From the NCBI RefSeq assembly GCF_034314045.1, contig NZ_JAVIWL010000001.1:1488001-1552000 (forward strand): a stretch of DNA of 64,000 bases, in the 5' to 3' direction. This stretch comes from Glaciimonas sp. CA11.2. Lineage in GTDB: Bacteria; Pseudomonadota; Gammaproteobacteria; Burkholderiales; Burkholderiaceae_D. Position numbers and translations under genes: made by a program. Below, one piece after another: positions 47,586 to 56,777 of this stretch. Position 1 is the first letter of the stretch; each line of letters starts with the position of its first letter. The notes beneath the pieces were generated by a model. The model saw only the letters and a program-made list of their open reading frames with translations, was not told the origin of the DNA and made no database searches.

Positions 47586-48290
47586 GCTCACTGTTCCTTG
47601 GTTGATTCTGTCTATAACTCTGTCAGTATTTGTCGGTTAAAAACTTTTCTTTACTTTTAGGACTGACGCAAAATTGTCCAACTCCGTTGTACTTTCCTAG
47701 CCGCCGACAAGGCCAGACCTTGACGGCTCAGCACTAGCGCACTGTCACCGTCAGCAAGGTTGGCAACCCCATTGCTGGGACAGTTTTGCGTAAGTTCTCA
47801 CTTTGTTTAAATATCGAGGAGCGTTGCGCGCCTGGAGTACTGATCAATCATGTTTGGATCGGAACGACTTCATTCCGTTATTTATATTTTCATCGACCGT
47901 TATTCGATCTGGTGTCAAGATGTGGTGGCGTAACTGCAATCGCGGTGAGCGCTCTCGTGACCTATTCTCGTTATTCTTTTATTTTTAATTGGCTTCAATT
48001 CTACAAATGAAATTTCCAGATTGATACGAGACTATTCTCGAATTAACAGAGAAAATTCTACAAAATACACTTCCCCTCATGCTGGATCAGTTGATCACAC
48101 TATTAAAATGCCAAAGGTGATCGTGATTTGACTCATTTCTACTTCTTTGAAAATTTTGTTAGCAAGATTGTCAGAGCGTTTTTTGCGCTATCGATGTATT
48201 TTTTTGTCAGGCTTAATGTTGGGCTTGATGTTGATCATGTCGGGGATGAGCGACAATTTGATTTCTTTGTAGATCGTCGCTTCAGACGTA
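47586..48290. other. Gene-poor stretch
   Basis: About 700 bp, AT-rich, holding the MITE-like element and no supported gene. A 65-codon plus-strand frame (48128-48325) overlaps a minus-strand terminator and has no ribosome site. Confidence 0.4.
47660..47797. mobile_element. MITE-like element or IS remnant
   Basis: 138 bp bounded by imperfect inverted repeats: GGACTGACGCAAAATTGTCC on the left and, read inward from the right, GAACTTACGCAAAACTGTCC (17 of 20 match). No coding capacity inside. No obvious target-site duplication. The ends look like those of a transposon of the IS5/IS4 type, which I cannot name. Confidence 0.5.
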
Positions 48291-48313
48291 AAAAAGCCAG
48301 CACGAAGCTGGCT
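48291..48313 (-). terminator. Terminator of the cytochrome c pseudogene
   Basis: Stem AGCCAGC/GCTGGCT with a 5-nt loop (arms 48295-48301 and 48307-48313) and a T-run on the minus strand. It serves the minus-strand remnant upstream. Confidence 0.75.
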
Positions 48314-48419
48314 AAAAGAAATTGAAGAGTAAATGAAAGTAGCGTTAAATGCGTTTCTGATTTACGCAAACCATCACGTAGGTCAGAATGCTGCTGGTCT
48401 CATTAGCTGGTGTGAGATT

Positions 48420-49041
48420 AAAGATGTCACCTATCGAGAGGGCGCTGTCGCAAGCTCGGCCGCGGGGAAAGTTCTCGCGCGTCCGGGCGCAAGTGATGCG
48501 GCAGTTTCAGCCTTGACCGGAACCGACATTTTGCAGATTTTGGCGACTTGTGCAGCCGTTGCCGCACCGCCATGGTGAGCGCCGATGGAGCTGTCCTGGT
48601 CGCTGGTAACGCACTGCCTGACAATACAATATTAATTGCGGAGGTTGGATCAGCGGTTTGCAGCAAGGCATTGCCAGCCAGCGCAGGAAAAGCTTTGCTA
48701 TAACCGTTACCGTCCGATCAATGACAGCAAGCGCAGCGGTCGAGATAAATCTGCGCGCCAGTTGTACTTACCACGCCGTTAAATAAAGCCGTTGCGACTT
48801 TGCTGTCTGCCTTAAATGGCACTGCCTGTAGATTTTTGGGCGCTAGTGACTTCAGATATACGGCAATGCTACCCAGATCGGCATCGGTCATATGTTGCAT
48901 GGAGTGCGATACCACGTCATTCATGGCATCGAACGATGCAGTATGGTTGTTGCGACCAGTCTTTAGAAAAGCGGCTAAGCACCACGCAATAGTTGCGCGC
49001 TGGCCCGGTCCGCAGCTATGCCGGCGGCAAACAAATTTCAT
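48420..49041 (-). pseudogene. Decayed membrane-bound dehydrogenase cytochrome c
   Basis: Minus-strand homology to the C-terminal cytochrome domains of alcohol/gluconate-dehydrogenase cytochrome subunits: LAAFLKTGRNNHTASFDAM, SHSMQHMTDADLGSIAVYLKSL, then the haem motif CACCH. Directly after it, a TGA (48718-48720) replaces the usual residue, followed in the same frame by SDGNGYSKAFPALAGN and DPTSAINIVLSG. The usual 'PAFGWRL' segment after SALTM is deleted and the frame changes. The N-terminal domains are missing. So at least one stop, one deletion and a 5' truncation. Confidence 0.8.
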
Positions 49042-49178
49042 TTCGGGTGTAAGGTTTTGCTCAAATTGACGACTTAATAGACATTAGTGACGTGTACATC
49101 GGTCGATGTTGTGGCAGCGAAATTACACGACTCAGCACGACGCAACATCAAACATTCATCTTTCGGTAAGGATGCATC

Positions 49179-49781
49179 ATGAACGCAACAGATAAAAAAT
49201 GTGCATTTATCATTGGCGAAACAAAGTTCGGACGGCGCATGCTGCTTAAGTATGGCGTGAGCGCCGTTGTCGCCAGTAATCTGCTTGGTAAGGCAATGGC
49301 GGCGACGCTATTCACACCAGCCAAAAGTCACGAAGTCACCATTGAATATTTTTCGGCATCGGGCAAGAGTCTGAAAGTGGCCTCCATACAAAAACTTGTC
49401 AGAACTGATGATGAATGGCGACATTTGCTTTCTGCTGATTCGTATCAAGTCACGCGCAAGGCGGGAACCGAGACCCCATTTACAGGGAAATACGCGGATA
49501 ACCATGCAGATGGACTTTATCGCTGTATTTGTTGCGATACGGCACTGTTCGACTCAAAAACAAAATTCGAATCCGGTACGGGCTGGCCAAGTTTTTGGCA
49601 ACCTATATCGACACACAATGTCGTCAAAGATGCTGACAATAGTTTAGGGTTGCAACGTGATGCGATTTCGTGCCATCTTTGCGACGCGCATCTGGGCCAC
49701 GTTTTCAATGACGGTCCCAAGCCAACCGGTTTACGTTATTGCATGAACTCTGTTGCGCTACGTTTCGTCGCGCGCGGCTAA
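49179..49781 (+). CDS. msrB: Exported peptide-methionine (R)-S-oxide reductase MsrB
   Basis: 200 residues. N-terminus has a twin-arginine-like signal (FGRRMLLKYG, R19-R20, then a hydrophobic stretch to AMAA), so it is probably periplasmic. The MsrB fold follows: zinc cysteines C116/C119 and C165/C168, SGTGWPSFW (132-140), and catalytic C188 in RYCMNS. It reduces the R epimer of methionine sulphoxide. Followed after 41 bp by msrA for the S epimer; together they repair oxidised periplasmic proteins. Confidence 0.92.
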   Translation: MNATDKKCAFIIGETKFGRRMLLKYGVSAVVASNLLGKAMAATLFTPAKSHEVTIEYFSASGKSLKVASIQKLVRTDDEWRHLLSADSYQVTRKAGTETPFTGKYADNHADGLYRCICCDTALFDSKTKFESGTGWPSFWQPISTHNVVKDADNSLGLQRDAISCHLCDAHLGHVFNDGPKPTGLRYCMNSVALRFVARG

Positions 49782-49822
49782 TCTACGGTCGCTGTAGAAT
49801 GAATAATCATCAGGAGGACACA

Positions 49823-50548
49823 ATGAAATCTCTTAAACCACGCCATACAAAAATCGTTATGCGGACTATTTTTACGCTATTAATGGGCATCACAAGCGCC
49901 ACCTGCATTGCCTGGACAACCGCGTCATACGCTGCCGAGGCGCCCGTCATCATCGCGCCACCCGAGGCCAACATCGCAAAAACTAAAGGCCCGCTTCAAA
50001 CGGCCGTATTCGCTGGAGGATGTTTCTGGGGCGTACAAGGCGTGTACGAACACGTTCGTGGCGTACACAAGGTTGTTTCTGGCTACAGCGGTGGCGATAA
50101 GAACAGCGCCCAATATGAGACAGTCAGTTCAGGAAAAACCGGGCACGCCGAGTCGGTTCAGATCACCTTCGATCCGGCAGTCGTCTCCTATGGCGAATTA
50201 CTCCAGGTTTTCTTCTCGGTGACACAGGATCCGACCCAACTTAACCGGCAAGGGCCTGATACCGGCACGCAATATCGCTCCAATATTTTCTATGCAGATG
50301 ACACGCAAAAAAACATCGCCCAAGCCTACATTGCGCAACTGACAAAAGCGCATGCATTTCCGGCCAGCATCGTGACACGTGTCGATCCATTACAAGGATT
50401 TTACCCGGCGGAGGCATATCATCAGGATTTCTTGCTCCACAATCCTACGTATCCTTACATCGTGTTCAATGACTTACCTAAAATCGACAATCTGAAACGT
50501 GTCTTCCCAAAACTTTATACCAATGTACCGGTTGCCAGTGGTTATTAG
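49823..50548 (+). CDS. msrA: Exported peptide-methionine (S)-S-oxide reductase MsrA
   Basis: 241 residues from the ATG at 49823, chosen because AGGAGG lies 6 nt upstream; longer in-frame starts run back into msrB. A signal segment (about 13-37, ending SYAAE) precedes the MsrA domain with GCFWG (catalytic Cys67), GYSGGD, SGKTGHAESVQ and the YRSNIFY/YHQDFL motifs. Same-strand partner of msrB. Confidence 0.93.
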   Translation: MKSLKPRHTKIVMRTIFTLLMGITSATCIAWTTASYAAEAPVIIAPPEANIAKTKGPLQTAVFAGGCFWGVQGVYEHVRGVHKVVSGYSGGDKNSAQYETVSSGKTGHAESVQITFDPAVVSYGELLQVFFSVTQDPTQLNRQGPDTGTQYRSNIFYADDTQKNIAQAYIAQLTKAHAFPASIVTRVDPLQGFYPAEAYHQDFLLHNPTYPYIVFNDLPKIDNLKRVFPKLYTNVPVASGY

Positions 50549-50763
50549 TAGTGATGGTGTCTGACTTAAGACGCGTTTGATGACAAAGCAAGGTCAATTC
50601 TTGACATTTTTTTCAAGAAAAATATTATGTGAATTAGCCGATATGATGGGGGAACATTAAAAGTTTGTATCGGTCCTATGGGAGATCATGTCGCTTTAGC
50701 CATATTGGGGCGAAGTAATTCCAATGGCTCAAAACAGTTTGAACCCATTTTAAGGAGCCGACC

Positions 50764-51177
50764 ATGCAAATGAATCCGTATCTCAACTTTAATGGACAAT
50801 GTGAGGAAGCATTTACCTTTTATGCCGCCTGTCTGGACGGTGAAATCGTCGCGATGATGACGCACGGCGATACGCCTATAGCAGAGCAGACGCCACCGGA
50901 GTGGCGCGATAAGATTATCCATGCACGCCTGATGGTGGGCGATAAACTATTAATGGGTGCGGATAGTCCGCCTGAACGCTATGAGGCAGCAAAAGGTTTT
51001 CATGTGATGCTGGGTATTGATGAACCGGAAGAAGCCGAACGCGCATTTGCAGCATTGGCGAAAAACGGCACGATACAGATGCCGATTGCGGAGACTTTCT
51101 GGGCTAAACGTTTTGGGATGCTCACCGACCAGTTCGGTATTCCATGGATGATTAATTGTGAGAAGAGACCGGAGTGA
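50764..51177 (+). CDS. PhnB-like VOC-superfamily protein
   Basis: 137 residues with AAGGAG 8 nt before the ATG. Typical PhnB/3-demethylubiquinone-methyltransferase-like glyoxalase fold: NPYLNFNGQCEEAFTFYAACL at the start, IIHARLMVGDKLLMGAD in the middle, and FGMLTDQFGIPWMINCEK at the end. Members are small cytosolic metal-binding or non-catalytic proteins with unknown substrates. Stands alone. Confidence 0.88.
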   Translation: MQMNPYLNFNGQCEEAFTFYAACLDGEIVAMMTHGDTPIAEQTPPEWRDKIIHARLMVGDKLLMGADSPPERYEAAKGFHVMLGIDEPEEAERAFAALAKNGTIQMPIAETFWAKRFGMLTDQFGIPWMINCEKRPE

Positions 51178-51590
51178 CGTGTTGCTTGAGGTCCGGGTCC
51201 CGATTTCCCCAATCGACCTGACGTTTAGCGATATGTCGAGTTGATATTACCTGCGCCAATAAACGGCGCGGGAGGCAGATCGCTCAGATGAACGTCTCTT
51301 GCGTTCTTAATACGTGCCAAGCCACCATTACGGTTCCACCATCAAATAAGTCCCAGACCGCGCATCAAAGAAGTTGGTTAGTAATCAACTTCTTTGATGC
51401 GCTCTCGGATCCACGCACTTCGATGCCGGTGGTAAAAGAAGCCATTTCAAGCGACAATCCACCATCGCGTGCCAAATAGCCATGCAAGGGCACACATGGC
51501 CAGGTATTCAGCCACTTGTCAGGCACGAATTCAGCCACCTAATTAGTGCCATTTCTCAGTCTCATTAAATCGAAATTCGACCATTCCCTT
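51178..51590. other. Spacer with large palindrome
   Basis: 413 bp with no supported gene. It contains the 17-bp inverted repeat at 51360-51402 and, near 51508-51540, the short direct repeat ATTCAGCCAC (twice, 22 bp apart). A 63-codon plus-strand frame across it lacks homology. Confidence 0.45.
51360..51402. repeat. Perfect 17-bp inverted repeat
   Basis: GCGCATCAAAGAAGTTG (51360-51376) and its exact complement (51386-51402) around a 9-nt loop. No T-tract on either side, so it is not an obvious terminator; could be a protein-binding site, transposon-end remnant or an RNA hairpin. Confidence 0.7.
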
Positions 51591-52898
51591 ATGCCATTTT
51601 CTTCATTGGGTTTGCTTCCCTCCCTTCTGCGCGCCGTCAATGACCTGGGTTATCTTGCCCCCACCGCGATTCAGGAAGCTGCTATTCCCGCCATTTTGCA
51701 GGGCCACGATGTCGTGGGTTCGGCCCAAACCGGCTCCGGTAAGACCGCCGCGTTTTGTTTGCCGTTGTTACAATTATTAAATCAAACACCCAGCGAAAAG
51801 TCTCGGGACCGGTCAGTGCGTGCCCTGATTTTAGTGCCAACGCGAGAACTGGCTGTGCAGGTCGGTGAGTCACTACAACTACTTGCACAGCACAATGCGC
51901 AAACATTAAAGATCGTAACGATATTTGGTGGCGTGTCGATCAATCCACAGATGATGACGTTGCGTGGCGGTGCAGATATCGTCGTCGCCACACCGGGACG
52001 TCTGCTCGACTTGCTTGACCATCACGCACTGACGATTTCGACCGTATCGATGTTGGTACTCGACGAGGCAGATCGCCTGCTGGATTTGGGTTTTGCGGAA
52101 GAAATTGGACGGATTCTGGCACTCTTACCGATGACCCGACAAAGTGTATTCTTTTCGGCAACATTTCCTCCCGCAGTGGAAGCGCTATCCAGGAAAATAT
52201 TACGCAATCCCACGCGCATCGCAGTGGCGGCCGAGCCAGACAATCAGCCGGACATTGTGCAACGCGCTATTGCGGTGGATCCAAAACGCCGCACGCAATT
52301 GCTCGTGCATCTGTTGAAAGAACATAAATGGGATCGCGTACTGGCCTTTGTCGCGACCAAATATGCCGCCGATTACGTGACTGAAAAATTGCACCGCTCA
52401 GGCGTTAAGGCCGCGGCATTTCACGGCGAGTTCAGCCAAGGTGCGCGCACCCGGATATTGGCAGAATTTAAAGCCGGCGAGTTGCAGGTGCTGGTCGCCA
52501 CCGATGTGGCCGCGCGCGGTATTGATATCCCGCAATTGCCGGTCGTGTTGAACTATGACCTGCCACGGTCGGCTGTTGACTATACGCACCGGATCGGTCG
52601 TACCGGTCGTGCGGGCGAGACCGGCATCGCTGTCAGCTTTATCAGTGCTGATACCGAAGCCCATTTTCGGCTGATAGAAAAACGCCATAATGTGCGCTGC
52701 CCCCGTGAACAAATCGCAGGCTTTGAACCGGTCGAGACATTGCATTCCAACACAGGTCTTCCCTTTGCTATGAATAGTTCAGTCGATACAACATCGGAAA
52801 ACTCACCGGATAATCCGGCTAATGGCGGTATAAAAGGCAAACGTAAGAGCAAAAAAGACAAACTACGTGAAGCGACAGCGTCCGATCCGATAGAGTAG
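51591..52898 (+). CDS. rhlE: DEAD-box RNA helicase RhlE
   Basis: 435 residues from the ATG at 51591, where the typical RhlE start (MPFSSLGL) lies; the in-frame ATG at 51546 adds 15 unrelated residues. Motifs in order: Q motif (PTAIQ), I (AQTGSGKT, 45-52), Ia (PTRELAVQ), Ib (TPGRL), II (DEAD), III (SAT), IV-VI (VATDVAARGIDIP, HRIGRTGR). The basic C-terminus is typical of RhlE. Role in RNA unwinding and ribosome assembly at low temperature. Confidence 0.94.
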   Translation: MPFSSLGLLPSLLRAVNDLGYLAPTAIQEAAIPAILQGHDVVGSAQTGSGKTAAFCLPLLQLLNQTPSEKSRDRSVRALILVPTRELAVQVGESLQLLAQHNAQTLKIVTIFGGVSINPQMMTLRGGADIVVATPGRLLDLLDHHALTISTVSMLVLDEADRLLDLGFAEEIGRILALLPMTRQSVFFSATFPPAVEALSRKILRNPTRIAVAAEPDNQPDIVQRAIAVDPKRRTQLLVHLLKEHKWDRVLAFVATKYAADYVTEKLHRSGVKAAAFHGEFSQGARTRILAEFKAGELQVLVATDVAARGIDIPQLPVVLNYDLPRSAVDYTHRIGRTGRAGETGIAVSFISADTEAHFRLIEKRHNVRCPREQIAGFEPVETLHSNTGLPFAMNSSVDTTSENSPDNPANGGIKGKRKSKKDKLREATASDPIE

Positions 52899-52956
52899 AA
52901 GAACGCGTTGAAGCACTCTCAGCCGAGTTAACAAAGTTGCGTCTCGTTTGTAACAG

Positions 52957-54006
52957 TTGGCTGATCCACCTTTAGGCGGACGTATCATGAGGTCCGCCTT
53001 TACCACGGGCAAGTTCCTCTTTTTGTGTCTGCTGCGTATGACTACTACTCTTCTTTTTTCACCGAGCTACCGCGGTATTATTTATACCGTCATTGCAACC
53101 ACATCAAACCGTTTCAAAAAAATCGCTTCCAACTTGATAATCATGTTGGTGGCGCTCAGTGCCGCGGGCTGCGCGATTGAGCCAGTCCCGATGTCACCGC
53201 GCACTGCAGCGGCGTTGCAATCTCAACCGCCGATCCGATTTTTGCTCACCTTCGACGATGGCCCCGCCAGACCGAAGACTGATAACTCGACGCTTTCCAT
53301 CCTGAACACGCTGTTGGTGAATCCCGTACAGCCCGGCATAAAAGCGCTCTTTTTTGTGCAAACCCGGTCATCAGGCGCGGGAGAAACCGATTTTGGGCGC
53401 AATATATTACGCCGTGAAGTGGAAGAAGGTCACTTGCTGGGCTTTCATACCGCTACGCCGCGCCACGCCAATCATCGCTTTCTTAGTCCGGAAAAATTCG
53501 ACGAGTCGCTCAATGAGGGAATTGGCGACATTGTTGCCATTCAGGGAAGTGCGCCCAAACTGGTTCGGCCGCCGTTCTGGAATTACGACAAGCGCACTTT
53601 TGGCGTCTATCAACAGCACGGCATGCATATTTTGCTCACTGATTTGAGCGCAAATGACGGCAAGATCTACGGCTTCAAAGCGAGCTTGCGGCGACGCTCG
53701 AACATGTTGCATTTGTTGACCGATGTACGCGAAAGAATCGCAGCGGGCGAGTTGCCGGTGGTCGACGGAAATATTCCGGTGGTCGTCACCTTCCACGACA
53801 TTAACGGCTATACCGCCGATCACATGGCCGAATATTTACAGATTCTGCTGGATTGTGCGCGGGCAGTGCACTTGCCAACCGCCGCCAAACCTTTTTACGA
53901 GAACAAAGAGGCGGTGGAGCGCGCCGCCTTGGCCAGAAGTGTGCGTGATGGTGAGCAAACCACTCACTTACCCGGTTTCTGGAATTTTTTATGGGCATGG
54001 ATGTAG
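52957..54006 (+). CDS. NodB-type polysaccharide deacetylase, lipoprotein-like
   Basis: Up to 349 residues; the first about 50 are uncertain and later ATGs (52987, 53038) are possible. A hydrophobic stretch ending LSAAGC (Cys72) is a lipoprotein signal. The catalytic domain has TFDDGPA (residues 98-104, the Asp pair), a histidine motif HTATPRH (H-x5-H; the family usually has H-x3-H), RPPFWNYD and the late TFHDING motif. It would remove acetyl groups from surface or cell-wall polysaccharide. No glycan cluster nearby. Confidence 0.8.
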   Translation: MADPPLGGRIMRSAFTTGKFLFLCLLRMTTTLLFSPSYRGIIYTVIATTSNRFKKIASNLIIMLVALSAAGCAIEPVPMSPRTAAALQSQPPIRFLLTFDDGPARPKTDNSTLSILNTLLVNPVQPGIKALFFVQTRSSGAGETDFGRNILRREVEEGHLLGFHTATPRHANHRFLSPEKFDESLNEGIGDIVAIQGSAPKLVRPPFWNYDKRTFGVYQQHGMHILLTDLSANDGKIYGFKASLRRRSNMLHLLTDVRERIAAGELPVVDGNIPVVVTFHDINGYTADHMAEYLQILLDCARAVHLPTAAKPFYENKEAVERAALARSVRDGEQTTHLPGFWNFLWAWM

Positions 54007-54308
54007 CCTCTCGTTGTGCAGAAACAACGTAAACCATTACACAACAATAGCGCAGCTAGCTACAATGGCATAGCTGTCAGCCTAATTACTTATTCATTAA
54101 GAATCATCTGAAACCACTGGCATCTGCCGATTCCACCGATCTGAACGATGCGGTCCTTGCCACCTCCGTTAGCCTTTGCCTTAGCAGGCGAACACCATAT
54201 CAGTTCGCTACGGGTTTCAGTCATTTTTAATTTGCAAATGAGTAATAAGCCTTAAGTCGCAAGCTTGAATGATCTTCAAGTTTTAGTTAGTCCATAAAAG
54301 GGGAATGT
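54007..54308. other. Spacer upstream of ggt
   Basis: 302 bp, no gene or clear regulatory palindrome seen. GGGGAATG directly before the ggt ATG gives the ribosome site. Confidence 0.4.
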
Positions 54309-56078
54309 ATGCATCTCAAAAATTGGTTAAAACCGTTGGTTGCGTCGGTGTTCGCACTGGCCTTAATTGGGAATGTTAATGCGGTCGGCGTGCCGGCGGT
54401 CGAGGCAAAAAACGGCATGGTCGTCACCTCGCAGCATTTAGCCTCACAAGTTGGTGTAGATATCCTGAAAATGGGCGGCAACGCCGTTGATGCTGCCGTC
54501 GCAGTCGGTTATGCGCAAGCGGTCGTCAATCCGTGCTGCGGCAATATCGGTGGGGGCGGATTCATGACCATTCACCTAGCCGATGGACGCGATACTTTTA
54601 TTAATTTCCGCGAAAAAGCACCCGCTGCGGCAAGCGCCAATATGTATCTGGATGCTGACGGTAAAGTCATCGGCGATGCCAGTTTGTATGGCTATCTGGC
54701 GGTCGGCGTACCGGGCACCGTGCTTGGTCTGGACACTGCACAGCGTAAATACGGCAAGTTGACGCGCGCGCAAGTCATGCTGCCGGCGATCAAGCTGGCG
54801 CGTGACGGATTCATCCTTAATCGTGGCGATACCGATATTCTCGATACAACGATTAAGTACTTCAAAAAAGATCCTGAAGCCAGTAGAATTTTCTTGCGCC
54901 GCGATGGCTCGCCGTTACAACCTGGCGACCGACTAGTGCAAAAGGATCTGGCCAAGACGCTTGAGGCTATTTCCCGCCGCGGTCCTGACGCCTTTTATAA
55001 AGGCGCTATTCCAGAGGCAGTTGAGCGGGCATCCAAGAGCGGTAAAGGCATCATTACTGCCGCCGATTTTGCTGATTACAAGATTACCGAAACTGCGCCG
55101 GTGACCTGCGATTACCGCGGCTACGTATTTGTATCCGCACCACCGCCAAGCTCGGGCGGCGCGACAATGTGCCAGATCCTCAACACGCTTGAAGGGTATG
55201 ACCTGAAGTCGATGGGATTTAATTCCGCAGCGGCAGTCCACGTGATGACAGAGTCCATGCGCCACGCTTACATGGATCGCAACACATTCTTGGGCGATCC
55301 CGAATTTGTGAAAAATCCGCTAGAGCGTCTGTTGAGCAAGCCTTACGCCGCATCGATTCGTGAGAAGATCAGCGCCGATAAAGCCACTCCGTCCGCAGAG
55401 GTACAACCCGGTATGGCGCCGCACGAAAAACCTGAAACGACGCACTATTCTATCGTTGATAAGGAAGGCAATGCGGTATCGACCACCTACACCATTAACG
55501 GTCGCTTTGGTGCGGTAGTGATTGCGCCGGGCACGGGCTTCTTCCTCAATGATGAAATGGATGATTTCACCGTCAAAATCGGTGTAAAGAATCTGTACGG
55601 TCTGGTGCAAGGTGCAACCAATTCGATTGCGCCGGGCAAACGTCCACTGTCGTCGATGTCACCAACTTTGGTTACCAAAGACGGCAAAACTTTTATGGTG
55701 ATTGGTTCTCCGGGCGGTTCGCGCATCATCACTATCACATTGGAAACCGCACTCAATGTGATCGACTTTGGCATGAGTCCGCAAGAAGCAGTTGACGCAC
55801 CACGCTTCCACCATCAATGGCTGCCGGACGAGGTGTATTACGAAACGCGCGGTATGTCAGCGGATACCCTGAAGGTCTTGCGTGGAATGGGTTACAAAAT
55901 GACCGAACAAACGCCATGGGGTGCGGCTGAAATGGTCATGATGGGCGTGCCGGGTGCAGCGGGTGTTTCTGCGACTAGTTCCGGTAACGACGCTGGCGTT
56001 TCAGGCAAGGTTTTGCCTGGATACTATTACGGCGCAAATGATGGTCGTCGTCCTGCCGGTGCCGCGATCGGTTACTAA
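54309..56078 (+). CDS. ggt: Gamma-glutamyltransferase
   Basis: 589 residues, a Sec signal (to about 25, GNVNAVG), then the Ntn-hydrolase precursor. The autocleavage site and nucleophile is Thr378 in ETTHYSIVD; the small subunit follows, with NDEMDDF, the oxyanion GGSRI and SSMSPT motifs. The large-subunit GGNAVDAAVA and NPCCGNIGGGGFM motifs are intact. In the periplasm it cleaves glutathione and transfers gamma-glutamyl groups. Own terminator at 56117-56146. Confidence 0.94.
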   Translation: MHLKNWLKPLVASVFALALIGNVNAVGVPAVEAKNGMVVTSQHLASQVGVDILKMGGNAVDAAVAVGYAQAVVNPCCGNIGGGGFMTIHLADGRDTFINFREKAPAAASANMYLDADGKVIGDASLYGYLAVGVPGTVLGLDTAQRKYGKLTRAQVMLPAIKLARDGFILNRGDTDILDTTIKYFKKDPEASRIFLRRDGSPLQPGDRLVQKDLAKTLEAISRRGPDAFYKGAIPEAVERASKSGKGIITAADFADYKITETAPVTCDYRGYVFVSAPPPSSGGATMCQILNTLEGYDLKSMGFNSAAAVHVMTESMRHAYMDRNTFLGDPEFVKNPLERLLSKPYAASIREKISADKATPSAEVQPGMAPHEKPETTHYSIVDKEGNAVSTTYTINGRFGAVVIAPGTGFFLNDEMDDFTVKIGVKNLYGLVQGATNSIAPGKRPLSSMSPTLVTKDGKTFMVIGSPGGSRIITITLETALNVIDFGMSPQEAVDAPRFHHQWLPDEVYYETRGMSADTLKVLRGMGYKMTEQTPWGAAEMVMMGVPGAAGVSATSSGNDAGVSGKVLPGYYYGANDGRRPAGAAIGY

Positions 56079-56116
56079 CTTCTGCCAAAGTTGCAGCATT
56101 GACTTGAAAAAGGTAT

Positions 56117-56146
56117 AAAAGAGGAAGCGCATGCGCTTCCTCTTTT
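56117..56146 (+). terminator. Terminator of ggt
   Basis: Perfect palindrome: AAAAGAGGAAGCGCA followed by its complement, with no spacer beyond the centre, ending in T-run. Works in both directions. Confidence 0.85.
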
Positions 56147-56323
56147 CTATTCTGCGGCGACAAAACCGTTGAGCCGCCCCTAATTTGGATACGTTGACCC
56201 AAGCAAGTCAATCAGAGACCGATCAGCGTCAATGATTTACTCACAGCATCAATCCATTACATGGGTAAAATTAGTCTGTCCATCAAATCGAACACTGCAC
56301 CTTTTACCTAGCGAGATAACATC

Positions 56324-56650
56324 ATGCCAACAGTCCGTTTAGACGGTAGCCTTATCACCGATTGGGATGCCTTTCACACCGAATCCCAAAAAATATTCGG
56401 TTTCCCCGACTTTTACGGACGCAATATGAGCGCCTGGATTGACTGTCTGAGCTATTTGCGCGACGACGAGAGCATGAGTAAATTCAAATTGAAGCCCGAT
56501 GAAACTTTGATCATCGAACTCCACGACAGCGCACTATTGCAACAAAAGTCACCCGACATCGTCGAGGAATTGTCATTTTGCGTCAGCGCTATCAATGAGC
56601 GTTATGACGACTATGGCGAAAAATTGGCATTGGTATTGCGGTTGTGCTGA
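56324..56650 (+). CDS. Barstar-like ribonuclease inhibitor
   Basis: 108 residues, no signal. Barstar family pattern: an N-terminal strand, WDAFHTESQKIFGFPDFYGRNMSAWIDCL (about residues 15-42, the FYGxNxxAWxD core), a strand ending in LIIELHDS, and a helix with the final VLRL strand. Barstar blocks secreted barnase-type ribonucleases. No ribonuclease toxin is encoded nearby, so it is an orphan immunity gene, perhaps against relatives. Confidence 0.88.
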   Translation: MPTVRLDGSLITDWDAFHTESQKIFGFPDFYGRNMSAWIDCLSYLRDDESMSKFKLKPDETLIIELHDSALLQQKSPDIVEELSFCVSAINERYDDYGEKLALVLRLC

Positions 56651-56706
56651 GTTGTAGTGATAACTTGGACGCAGTGCAGGTGGACAATAGCGCCGATATC
56701 TCAAGG

Positions 56707-56741
56707 TGCAAGATTAAGCGTCATGGATGCTTAATCTTGCA
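56707..56741. terminator. Hairpin between convergent genes
   Basis: Perfect 13-bp arms (TGCAAGATTAAGC and complement) around 9 nt, between the barstar and phosphofructokinase genes that point at each other. No long T-tract. Confidence 0.55.
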
Positions 56742-56777
56742 AAAGATAACAACACTAATTCAATTAGACTAAGTCCA

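Noticed and set aside
48128..48325. 65-codon plus-strand frame
   Set aside because: No ribosome site, overlaps the minus-strand terminator of the cytochrome remnant, aromatic low-complexity product.
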